Positions 42,741 through 51,656 of a stretch of DNA of 64,000 bases are shown in pieces; within the stretch, counting starts at the first letter, position 1; each line of letters begins with the position of its first letter. The notes under the pieces are model-generated. The model was not told the DNA's origin and did no database searches. It saw only the letters and a list, made by a program, of their open reading frames with translations. A program made the translations under genes and the position numbers. Source of the stretch: Tritrichomonas musculus (taxonomy: Eukaryota; Parabasalia; Tritrichomonadida; Tritrichomonadidae); assembly GCA_039105265.1 (NCBI GenBank), contig JAPFFF010000001.1:1240001-1304000 (forward strand), written 5' to 3'.

Positions 42741-43889
42741 TTATCTCGATAATTTCTTGTAAAGACTAACAATCTCGTCAAAGCTAGTTTCTCTTGGATT
42801 TCCTGGCCTACATGCATCATCAAATGCAGACTTAGCAAGGAAGCCAATATCTTGGGCCTTGACGATCTTTTTAAGATCACCTGGAATTCCAACATCAGCC
42901 GATAATTTCTTTACAGCATCGACAGCAGCCTTTCGGTATTCCTTCTGGCTGAATGAATTGACTCCCTTAATCTTCATTGCCTGAGCGATATGGAGGTACT
43001 TATCGCCAGTGAAAGGGGCGTTGTATTCCATGACAGTTGGTAAAATAATAGCACAAGCGACTCCGTGTGGTGTATTGTAAAGAGCGCTGAGTGGATGGGC
43101 CATTGCATGAACGAGACCAAGACCAACGTTTGAGAATCCCATTCCAGCAATGTATTGGCCGAGTGCCATGTCTCTTCGTCCTTCCTTTTTGTTTGCAACA
43201 GCATCACGGAGGCTTCTTGAGATGATTTCGATTGCTTTGAGATGGAACATGTCAGTAAATTCCCAGGCACCAACCGTGATGTAGCCTTCAATAGCATGCG
43301 TGAGTGCATCCATGCCTGTTGCTGCCGTCAGGCCCTTTGGCATGCTCGACATCATGTCTGGATCAACAATTGCAACAACTGGAATGTCGTGCGGATCAAC
43401 ACAAACCATTTTCCTGTTCTTTTGATGATCTGTGATGACGTAGTTGATTGTTACTTCCGCTGCAGTGCCGGCTGTTGTTGGAACAGCAAAGATTGGGGCT
43501 GCTTTGTGTCTTGTGTTTGCTGGCCCTTCCAGGCTGACAACATCTGCAAAATCAGGGTTGGTGACAATGATGCCTGTTGCTTTCGCTGTGTCAATTGATG
43601 ATCCTCCTCCAATTGCCACAATGTAATCTGCTCCTGATTCTTTGTAGGCTGAAACAGCTGCATTGACGTTTTCTATTGTTGGATTCGGTTTGATTTCTGA
43701 GAAAATGGAATATGAAAGGTGAGCTTGATCGAGAATGTCGGTTACTTTCTTGGTGATATTGAATTTGATAAGATCTGGATCAGAGCAGACAAGTGCTTTC
43801 TTAAAGCCACGTCTGACTGCTTCTGTGGCAATTACTTTGATGGCACCTGAACCATGATATGATGTCTCGTTAAGAACTGATCTTTTCAT
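42741..43889 (-). CDS. fucO: lactaldehyde reductase / 1,2-propanediol oxidoreductase, iron-containing ADH
   Basis: 382 residues, the same length as bacterial FucO and visibly similar along its whole length (e.g. AVPTTAGTAAEVTINYVITD, GMDALTHAIEGYIT, QYIAGMGFSNVGLGLVHAMA, YNTPHGVA). The NAD-binding GGGS is at 94-97. Metal ligands are Asp194, His198, His261 and His275, matching FucO. It interconverts L-lactaldehyde and 1,2-propanediol, or reduces related aldehydes such as acetaldehyde, using NADH and Fe2+. In an anaerobic protist it would serve redox balance or fucose/rhamnose use. The GC content is clearly above the surroundings; lateral transfer from bacteria is likely. No neighbour belongs to the same pathway. 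Confidence 0.95.
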   Translation of the reverse strand: MKRSVLNETSYHGSGAIKVIATEAVRRGFKKALVCSDPDLIKFNITKKVTDILDQAHLSYSIFSEIKPNPTIENVNAAVSAYKESGADYIVAIGGGSSIDTAKATGIIVTNPDFADVVSLEGPANTRHKAAPIFAVPTTAGTAAEVTINYVITDHQKNRKMVCVDPHDIPVVAIVDPDMMSSMPKGLTAATGMDALTHAIEGYITVGAWEFTDMFHLKAIEIISRSLRDAVANKKEGRRDMALGQYIAGMGFSNVGLGLVHAMAHPLSALYNTPHGVACAIILPTVMEYNAPFTGDKYLHIAQAMKIKGVNSFSQKEYRKAAVDAVKKLSADVGIPGDLKKIVKAQDIGFLAKSAFDDACRPGNPRETSFDEIVSLYKKLSR

Positions 43890-44490
43890 TAAAGTGAAGG
43901 AATAAAAGTGAATTGTTTTAAAAAAAAAAAAAAAAAATTAAAGCATTCTTTAGAATGCTTTTAAAAATATGTAAACTATTGAAAAAAGTGTATAAGCAAA
44001 CTTTTTCTAAAGATAACATAAAAAATTTCTGAGAATAATATTTAAGGTCAAACTTTCACCATTTTGGATTTGGCCCATCTTTCGATAAAAACTAATTAAT
44101 TAGTAATATATAAGTTTTTCAAAGCACCTTAAATCAAATTTCAGTAAAGTTTTTATCCTCGAATTGAAATAAAAGGCCAAAGTCCATTCTATTTTAAATA
44201 AAAAATGAATGAAATTCAAATTTCTGAAAAAAAATATATTTTTTTATGATTTAATTCAATTTTCTGAATCATTCAAATCTAATCATTTAGAGCATTTTTA
44301 ATAAAAAAAGATTTTTTAAATGATATTATAATATTAATTTCTTTAAATAGTATATAATATAATTCATAACTTAAAATTTAAAGATATATGGTCAATAAAA
44401 AGATATTTTGACATTAATTTATTTTTATTTTACCAAATAAAGCAATGCTAATGATGAGATCAAACAATAAAAGATATTAATAAGCTCTCC
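43890..44490. other. intergenic spacer
   Basis: AT-rich, with an A tract right upstream of fucO (43920-43937) and an AACTTTTTC motif near 44000. No gene. Confidence 0.45.
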
Positions 44491-44504
44491 CGTTAGTAGT
44501 ATAC

Positions 44505-44639
44505 AATTGTGGTGATTTTAGGACTAAAGTCCTAACATCCCCCCAATTACGTTTCTCCGCTCTGACGAGCTTCGAAACGACCCCCATGAACATCGCTCAT
44601 TTAGAACCATCATCATAATTTCCGATGGTGCAATTTTTT
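44505..44639 (+). other. GC-rich hairpin island, candidate structured RNA or element end
   Basis: Three hairpins stand in a row in otherwise AT-rich DNA. The first (44505-44548) has a perfect TTAGGACT-AA-AGTCCTAA core (44518-44535), extended by AATTG..GG / CC..CAATT. The second is CGTTTC...GAAACG (44550-44579) with an inner GCTC-TGAC-GAGC. The third is ACCATC...GATGGT (44606-44629). A run of six T (44634-44639) follows, as at a polymerase III stop. I cannot match it to a known RNA. It could equally be a terminal piece of the neighbouring Polinton, whose body carries similar hairpins. Confidence 0.4.
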
Positions 44640-44699
44640 GGAATTCATTTATTTTTTATACTTTTATGACTTGTTATATGAAATAATAACAGGTATAAA

Positions 44700-44730
44700 T
44701 ACCCTGATCTCGGATAAAATGAGAAAGTTA
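44700..44730. repeat. 31-bp inverted repeat, left arm
   Basis: Begins TACCCTGATCTCGGATAAAA and ends GAGAAAGTTA. The exact reverse complement lies at 48000-48030. The similarity stops sharply on both sides. Confidence 0.85.
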
Positions 44731-44855
44731 GTATGGTTAAGTTTTTTTTTTATTCTGTTAACTATTTTTACTCTGATAAAAATATTGTGATTCTAAAGAA
44801 ATAAATGATTTATCGAAATCTCAATACAACATTTTAATTATTTGATCATTTTATT

Positions 44856-45020
44856 ATGTGTTTTTTGAATAAAATTAAATCTTCTGATTACAATGTGAAG
44901 TCACTTAACGGCACAAAAAAAACAATTGAAAATAATTTTTCTGTAGAAAGTTCAACAGAGTTCACACAATCTCTGCCAAATATTATAGATATTCAACAAA
45001 GATCTGCGATAGATCAGTAA
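44856..45020 (+). CDS. small open frame before the minisatellite
   Basis: 54 codons starting MCFLNKIKSSDYNVKSLNGT and ending ...IDIQQRSAIDQ. The composition is protein-like, and the stretch QSLPNIID resembles the plus-strand translation of the following repeats (DSLPNNIDS). It may be the head of a repeat protein whose frame is now closed, or chance. Confidence 0.25.
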   Translation: MCFLNKIKSSDYNVKSLNGTKKTIENNFSVESSTEFTQSLPNIIDIQQRSAIDQ

Positions 45021-45065
45021 TTTTTCCCAAAAACTCTCTTCCAACAACAATAATTTTATACTAAC

Positions 45066-46738
45066 ATTATCGATTCTCTTCCAAACAACATCGATTCTCT
45101 TCCAGTAGCATCGATTCTCTCCCAAACAACAACGATTCTCTTCTTAACAACAACGATTCTCTCCCAAACAACAACGATTCTCTTCCTGCAGCGTCGATTC
45201 TCTTCCAAACAACAACGATTCTCTTCCAAGCAGCATCGAATCTCTTCCAAGCAGCATCGATTCTCTTCCAAACAACAACGATTCTCTTCCAAGCAGCATC
45301 GATTCTCTTCTTAACAACAACGATTCTCTCCCAAACAACAACGATTCTCTTCCAGTAGCATCGATTCTCTCCCAAACAACAACGATTCTCTTCTTAACAA
45401 CAACGATTCTCTTCCAAACAACAACGATTCTCTTCCAAGCAGCATCGATTCTCTTCTTAACAACAACGATTCTCTTCCAAGCAGCGTCGATTCTCTTCTT
45501 AACAACAACGATTCTCTTCCAAGCAGCATCGATTCTCTTCCAAGCAGCAACGATTCTCTTCCAAGCAGCGTCGATTCTCTTCCAAGCAGCATCGATTCTC
45601 TTCTTAACAACAACAATTCTCTCCCAAACAACAACGATTCTCTTCCAAACAACAACGATTCTCTTCCAAGCAGCATCGATTCTCTTCCAAACAACAACGA
45701 TTCTCTTCCAAGCAGCATCGATTCTCTTCTTAACAACAACGATTCTCTTCCAAACAACAACGATTCTCTTCCAAGCAGCATCGATTCTCTTCTTAACAAC
45801 AACGATTCTCTTCCAAGCAGCATCGATTCTCTTCTTAACAACAACGATTCTCTTCCAAGCAGCATCGATTCTCTTCCAAGCAGCAACGATTCTCTTCCAA
45901 GCAGCGTCGATTCTCTTCCAAGCAGCATCGATTCTCTTCTTAACAACAACAATTCTCTCCCAAACAACAACGATTCTCTTCCAAACAACAACGATTCTCT
46001 TCCAAGCAGCATCGATTCTCTTCCAAACAACAACGATTCTCTTCCAAGCAGCATCGATTCTCTTCTTAACAACAACGATTCTCTTCCAAACAACAACGAT
46101 TCTCTTCCAAGCAGCATCGATTCTCTTCTTAACAACAACGATTCTCTTCCAAGCAGCATCGATTCTCTTCTTAACAACAACGATTCTCTTCCAAGCAGCA
46201 TCGATTCTCTTCCAAACAACAACGATTCTCTTCCAAGCAGCATCGAATCTCTTCCAGGCAGCATCGATTCTCTTCCAAGCAGCGTCGATTCTCTTCCAAG
46301 CAGCATCGATTCTCTTCCAAACAACAACGATTCTCTTCCAAGCAGCATCGATTCTCTTCCAAACAACAACGATTCTCTTCCAAGCAGCATCGAATCTCTT
46401 CCAAGCAGCATCGATTCTCTTCCAAACAACAACGATTCTCTTCCAAGCAGCATCGAATCTCTTCCAGGCAGCATCGATTCTCTTCCAAGCAGCGTCGATT
46501 CTCTTCCAAGCAGCATCGATTCTCTTCCAAACAACAACGATTCTCTTCCAAGCAGCATCGATTCTCTTCCAAACAACAACGATTCTCTTCCAAGCAGCAT
46601 CGAATCTCTTCCAAGCAGCATCGATTCTCTTCCAAACAACAACGATTCTCTTCTTAACAACATCGATTCTCTTCCAAACAACAACGATTCTCTTCCTGCT
46701 GCGTCGATTCCCTTCCAACAACAATACATCACTTCCTA
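45066..46738. repeat. 21-bp minisatellite, about 80 units
   Basis: Tandem units GATTCTCTTCCAAGCAGCATC, GATTCTCTTCCAAACAACAAC and GATTCTCTTCTTAACAACAAC plus minor forms (GCAGCGTC, AGCAGCAAC). Higher-order blocks of several units are themselves repeated (for example 45560-45800 and 45860-46160). Because 21 is a multiple of three, long stop-free frames result on both strands. The plus strand reads DSLPSSIDSLPNNNDSLLNNN-like, the minus strand RIDAAWKRIVVVWK-like. I do not regard the minus frames as genes. A few 20-bp units break frame at the left end. Confidence 0.95.
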
Positions 46739-47999
46739 ACAATAACGATTCTTTTTCATTGATCTAAGATTCTCTAATAATATAATAATCATCTTGCTAT
46801 TAGATATGAATGTTGCTCCATATGATTATATATACATTATATTATCTCAATCAATCTCATAAAAGAGTCCAAAGCACAAAAAAATTAATATGAATCCATT
46901 GATCTTCCTCAAAAGGCTCTCACTTAGATTATTTATTACAAAACTCTCATCAACTTATCCAAATGTTATTATAATATAACAAAATAGTGCTATCTCTTAT
47001 ATTTTAACAATCGATCATAGCATATCTAACTTTTGTTCAAAATTTTACATGATTTTAAATCATCTTTATTTTTGTTAACAAAAAGTTTGAGTGACCGATG
47101 CTCTCACTCAAAAAGTTCAAATACCACAATCCGTTTATTAATATCAACAACATATAATAAACGAATTGGTTTACCACTTATCTTCATATTATTTGTTATT
47201 TGATTGACCAATATCAAAGATATGATACACAAATTTATCAATATTTATAATTCTCGTACCAATACCAAATCTTAAATTGAAGAAATTAATTTTCTATTAT
47301 GGACACACTTAATCAGCAAAAATACTATTTTTTCCTCATAATTACTTAATTGCGCTATAATATTCCAATCAGTTTTCACTTGATGCATATAATATTCTAA
47401 GGTGATGAATTAGAAAAAATTACAAAGAATTATATATAGCTCTTTTAAATCTATCAAATGTATTGTTTATATTATTGCCAAAGCGATTTCTCATATCTTT
47501 TTACTTTCTAAGAAAAATCTCAAATAAGATGATATTTTTGGAAATTTTTTTACAAAATTATTTAATCAAGCGATTTAAATACAATATATGGGAAGTATTA
47601 CTAACATAGATGGAAAATTCTCCATATACGACCAGTAACATTTTATAATCTGCCAATTGCAGCAGAATATTATTTCCAAAAAAAAATCAATTCTTTAATA
47701 ACCTATCCAAAAGAGAAGGTTCATGAATACTAAGATTATTAAATATCAGTTTTACCTTATCTTCAATTATGTTTTAAGATATTAAAATAATATTGTTTTA
47801 AGCATCTTTATTTTTTCTTTATATCTTTTATATATAAACACTAATGCATATGAATTATATTAGCCATATTTGTATTTAGTCATTCTCATCCGTTTTCTTT
47901 TTTTTAAGCCAATTAAGTTTTTATTTTATTATAAGGTCAAAAATTCACCTAAATTTCACCATTTTTTAATAACGATTTTTTATTAAAAAAAAAATACGT
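46739..47999. other. AT-rich spacer between minisatellite and Polinton polymerase
   Basis: No gene seen. It may belong to the Polinton or to the host; the boundary is not fixed. Confidence 0.4.
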
Positions 48000-48030
48000 T
48001 AACTTTCTCATTTTATCCGAGATCAGGGTA
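48000..48030. repeat. 31-bp inverted repeat, right arm
   Basis: Begins TAACTTTCTCATTTTATCCG and ends GATCAGGGTA, the complement of 44700-44730. It lies 35 bp before the polymerase ATG. Confidence 0.85.
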
Positions 48031-48065
48031 ATTTTATATTTTATAAATTTTTATTCTTTTAAAAA

Positions 48066-51000
48066 ATGAAACTTATAGAAGCCACTTATGAACAATTATG
48101 TGAATTAATGGAATTAATGATTAATGATAAATTCCCTGGAGACCCACATGAAGCGTGGGAAAATAACGAAGAATTAATATATGATATTAAAGCACAATTA
48201 TATTTTGATAAAGGTTATGATGGTGATATGGATAATTATGATGCTATCTATTGGTATTTTAAAGGTAAAAACAATAAAGAAAAACATAAAGAAGAACCCA
48301 AAAAAGAACATAAAAATGAACCACTTGCAAAGCACGCTGCGGACACTCGCAGCCTCCGACAATCGGAGGAAGAGTCTGCAAAGCAGCCTAAACCAATAAA
48401 AACAGAAAATAAAACACAATCTGAGATTGTAAATAGAATTATGGATAAATTAGAAAATTCTCCCACATATTGGTATATTGATTTTGAAAGATTGGATAAT
48501 GATGGTAGAAAATTAATGTTGCCAAAATTAAAGGATTTCTTTAAAAAATATATTGACACTTTACCGATTGTTGCTAAATACAAGATAGCTTTTAAAGTTG
48601 ATGGTCAGTGGCATTCAAAACAATTGACTCCAGAAGTATATAAACAATTAATGAATAATCTTACCGAAAATCACTTTATATTTGATATTGAGAATGTTGT
48701 GCCAGAATATTTTTATGAAGAAGGTGCAGAAAAGATACCAGAATGGAGTTTATTTAGTGCTGTCAGATTTAATGAATTTAAAGACTTTAAAGCTAATAAG
48801 GATTTGCCATCCCGCAAACTCGTTTACAACGATGTTGGAGGTAGTTTCTTTCAATATTTAGTAAATAAGAATTGTCCCTTAAATGTTATAAAATATCTTA
48901 AAAAATTACAAATATTCACATCTCTAGTAAACAAAAAAGGTAAACAAAGAAAAGAATTAGATGATTGCTGTTTTATTTATGCTTTACAACAAACTGGATG
49001 TTATGATGATGCTACACTAAATAAAATGCGATTAAGAATTAACACACGATATCTCTCACAAAAATCACTAAATGAATTATGTATGGAGTTCAAACTGCAT
49101 ATTAAATTATCATTCATAGATGAAGATGCAAATGGTAAAAATAAGAAACGCTCTGTTAGGTCTCAAAAAAATAGCAAAGATAAATATTATTTAGGTATTG
49201 AAAATGCTGAGCCAAATAGAACACATACAATGAATGTATTCAATAAACATTATTTCATTGAAGAGAAAACACCATTTAGTACATATTATATTAACCATTT
49301 AAGTGAGTGTGAAGAAGACAAATATAATAAAGAATATAAGCAAGACCACTGGATTAAAGCTCGATATTTTATTAACTCTTCTGACTTAGTACGTATTTTA
49401 ATGAAGAACAATTATTTTTCACCCATAACATTTGGACAATATAAGATTTTAAACACAATATTCTATAAAGATGTAGACAGTAATATTGACCTTATTGACC
49501 TTGATTATAATGATGAACAATGCACAAAATTAATAGAACAACCTAAGAAAAAGATTAATAAAAAAGATGGAGAAAAAAGTTATTGGTATGCAGATTTTGA
49601 AGCAGATGTTAGTACAAGTATTCACAAGCCTTATATATGTGTCGTACATAGTGCAAACGGAAATCACAAAAAATGTTTTAAAGGTGAAGATTGTAATAAA
49701 CAATTATTAGATTATCTAGATGATGAATCAGTTGTGTATTTCCATAATTTAGCGTATGATATTAGAATGCTTGCAAACTTTGGCTTATGTAAATCTATCA
49801 TAAAAGGTTCAAAAACTATGTCTGCAGATATAAAATATAATAATAAAACGATTCATCTTAGAGATTCATTACCAATATTATCATGCAAATTATCACAATT
49901 ACCATCTATGTTTAATATAGAAGGAATACACTCGCAAAGCGAGGGCCAAGGACATAGTCCTTGTCAAAAAGAGATATTTCCATATAAATATTATACACTA
50001 GAAAGACTAAAAACAAATATAGGAATCATTAGTGAAGCAGGCTTAAATGAAGATAAACAGTGGACAGATGAAGATTACACTTTATTTAACTCTAATATTG
50101 ATAAGATAGACGGATGCCGCTTAAGTGATAACACTTTTGATGTGTACAAATATGCTGAATTTTATTGCCAACAAGATGTTAATATTTTGAGAATTGGATT
50201 TGAAAAATTGCGTGAAGGATTTAAAGAAAATTTTAATATTAACCTTTATAAATTTATTAGTATATCATCTCTTGCAAATGAAGTGTTTAACCAAAAAGTA
50301 TATTATCCTAATGGAAATCTTTATAAATTAGGTGGACATGTTAGGCATTTCTGTTCAAAAGCAATATATGGTGGTAGATGCATGACTGCTTACAATAAAA
50401 AATGGCACGTTGGTGGAACCAACCTGGGAAGCAATAATGCTTCTCACACAACTAAACCACTATCAGATTTTGATGCAGTTAGTTTATATCCATCTGCAAT
50501 GAAAAGATTGTACACTGTTGAAGGAAAACCTAAAGTGATTCAACCAGAACAATTAAACATAGAATTTCTTTCTAAACAATCTGCATATATTATAGAAATT
50601 GAGATAATAAAAATAAATAAACATTATGCTTTTCCATTGATTGTACAAAAGATAAACGGCTTAAACTGCAACAACGACTATCTACCCAAGGGACAAACCA
50701 TTAAAATGATTGTTGATAATATCACATTAGAGGATTACATAGAGTTTCAAAAGATAGAGTTTAACATTTTACGTGGATACTATTGGGATGGTAAAAAAGA
50801 TTATAGAATAAGAGATTGCATCAGTGATATCTTCAATAAAAGACTTGAATATAAAAAGCAAAATAATCCATTACAAAATCTCTATAAACTTATTATGAAT
50901 TCATGTTATGGTAAAACAATTGAAAAACCAGTTGAGAAAGATTATAAATATTTACGTGAAGGAGATGAATTAGATAAATTTTGGCAGAAGAATTATAATA

Positions 51001-51656
51001 AAATAGTTGAAGATATTCAATTGAACAACTCTAACATCCACGCAGTTAAGACTCTAAAACAGATAGATAAACATTTTAATTTTTCATTGTTAGGTATTCA
51101 AGTTTTGTCTATGTCTAAGAGAATTATGAATGAAGTAATGTGTTTAGCTTTTGATATCGGATGCCACATTTATTACCAAGATACAGATAGCATGCATATA
51201 GAATCCGCTGATTTACCAAAATTAGAGAAAGCATTTAGAGATAAATATAATAGAGAACTCATAGGTAAAAATCTTGGCCAATTCCACTCAGATTTCCCAG
51301 AGATAAATGGCCACAAAGAAATGCCTCAAGCAATTGAATCATTCTTTTTGATGAAAAAGATGTATATTGATAAACTACAAGATTCCACAGGTGATATAGC
51401 ATATATGATTCGTGGCAAAGGACTTACACAAAATTCTATTAAATACAAATATAATGAAGATTTTAATGGAGATGTTATGAAATTATATGAAACATTATAT
51501 AATGGAAACTCTATAACATTTGATTTAGCAAAAGGTCAACCATGTTTCGATATGAACAAAAATATGACAGTATCCACTAGAAAAAAATTCGAAAGATGTA
51601 TAAAAACTGATTATGAAAGTGGCTGTATTGATGAATATTTTAAGCAGCTAATTTAA
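48066..51656 (+). CDS. Polinton protein-primed DNA polymerase B
   Basis: 1196 residues. The N-terminal ~480 residues are the family leader, with LDDCCFIYALQQTGC. The exonuclease domain starts with YWYADFEAD (~507-515) and VYFHNLAYDIRML (~558-570), then YCQQDVNILR. Polymerase motifs are DFDAVSLYPSAM (A, ~801-812), KLIMNSCYGKTIEKP (B, ~940-955) and YYQDTDSMHIE (C, ~1036-1046). It would replicate the element from a terminal protein. Three groups of GC-rich hairpins are embedded in frame (48336-48386, 49931-49963, 50409-50443), the first encoding KHAADTRSLRQSEEESAKQP. Its stop overlaps the convergent integrase gene by 17 bp. Confidence 0.95.
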   Translation: MKLIEATYEQLCELMELMINDKFPGDPHEAWENNEELIYDIKAQLYFDKGYDGDMDNYDAIYWYFKGKNNKEKHKEEPKKEHKNEPLAKHAADTRSLRQSEEESAKQPKPIKTENKTQSEIVNRIMDKLENSPTYWYIDFERLDNDGRKLMLPKLKDFFKKYIDTLPIVAKYKIAFKVDGQWHSKQLTPEVYKQLMNNLTENHFIFDIENVVPEYFYEEGAEKIPEWSLFSAVRFNEFKDFKANKDLPSRKLVYNDVGGSFFQYLVNKNCPLNVIKYLKKLQIFTSLVNKKGKQRKELDDCCFIYALQQTGCYDDATLNKMRLRINTRYLSQKSLNELCMEFKLHIKLSFIDEDANGKNKKRSVRSQKNSKDKYYLGIENAEPNRTHTMNVFNKHYFIEEKTPFSTYYINHLSECEEDKYNKEYKQDHWIKARYFINSSDLVRILMKNNYFSPITFGQYKILNTIFYKDVDSNIDLIDLDYNDEQCTKLIEQPKKKINKKDGEKSYWYADFEADVSTSIHKPYICVVHSANGNHKKCFKGEDCNKQLLDYLDDESVVYFHNLAYDIRMLANFGLCKSIIKGSKTMSADIKYNNKTIHLRDSLPILSCKLSQLPSMFNIEGIHSQSEGQGHSPCQKEIFPYKYYTLERLKTNIGIISEAGLNEDKQWTDEDYTLFNSNIDKIDGCRLSDNTFDVYKYAEFYCQQDVNILRIGFEKLREGFKENFNINLYKFISISSLANEVFNQKVYYPNGNLYKLGGHVRHFCSKAIYGGRCMTAYNKKWHVGGTNLGSNNASHTTKPLSDFDAVSLYPSAMKRLYTVEGKPKVIQPEQLNIEFLSKQSAYIIEIEIIKINKHYAFPLIVQKINGLNCNNDYLPKGQTIKMIVDNITLEDYIEFQKIEFNILRGYYWDGKKDYRIRDCISDIFNKRLEYKKQNNPLQNLYKLIMNSCYGKTIEKPVEKDYKYLREGDELDKFWQKNYNKIVEDIQLNNSNIHAVKTLKQIDKHFNFSLLGIQVLSMSKRIMNEVMCLAFDIGCHIYYQDTDSMHIESADLPKLEKAFRDKYNRELIGKNLGQFHSDFPEINGHKEMPQAIESFFLMKKMYIDKLQDSTGDIAYMIRGKGLTQNSIKYKYNEDFNGDVMKLYETLYNGNSITFDLAKGQPCFDMNKNMTVSTRKKFERCIKTDYESGCIDEYFKQLI
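48336..48386. repeat. in-frame GC hairpin cluster in the polymerase gene (1)
   Basis: GCTGCG-GACACT-CGCAGC (48336-48353), CCTCCGA-CAA-TCGGAGG (48353-48369) and CTGC-AAA-GCAG (48376-48386), back to back in AT-rich coding DNA. All stems are perfect. Confidence 0.8.
49931..49963. repeat. in-frame double hairpin in the polymerase gene (2)
   Basis: CTCGC-AAA-GCGAG (49931-49943) followed after three bases by CAAGGAC-ATA-GTCCTTG (49947-49963). Encodes the polar stretch SQSEGQGHSPCQ. Confidence 0.85.
50409..50443. repeat. in-frame double hairpin in the polymerase gene (3)
   Basis: GTTGGT-GGA-ACCAAC (50409-50423) then GAAGCA-ATAA-TGCTTC (50428-50443), just before motif A. Encodes VGGTNLGSNNASH. Confidence 0.85.

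Noticed and set aside
45144-46742. Long minus-strand frames (up to 532 codons) rich in KRIDAAW/KRIVVVW repeats
   Set aside because: They arise from the 21-bp minisatellite, whose period is a multiple of three; several frames on both strands are open and none has a normal composition.
47590-47612. ACTAACATAG-like sequence as another intron end
   Set aside because: No coding sequence lies on either side, and it is not followed by the expected motif spacing.
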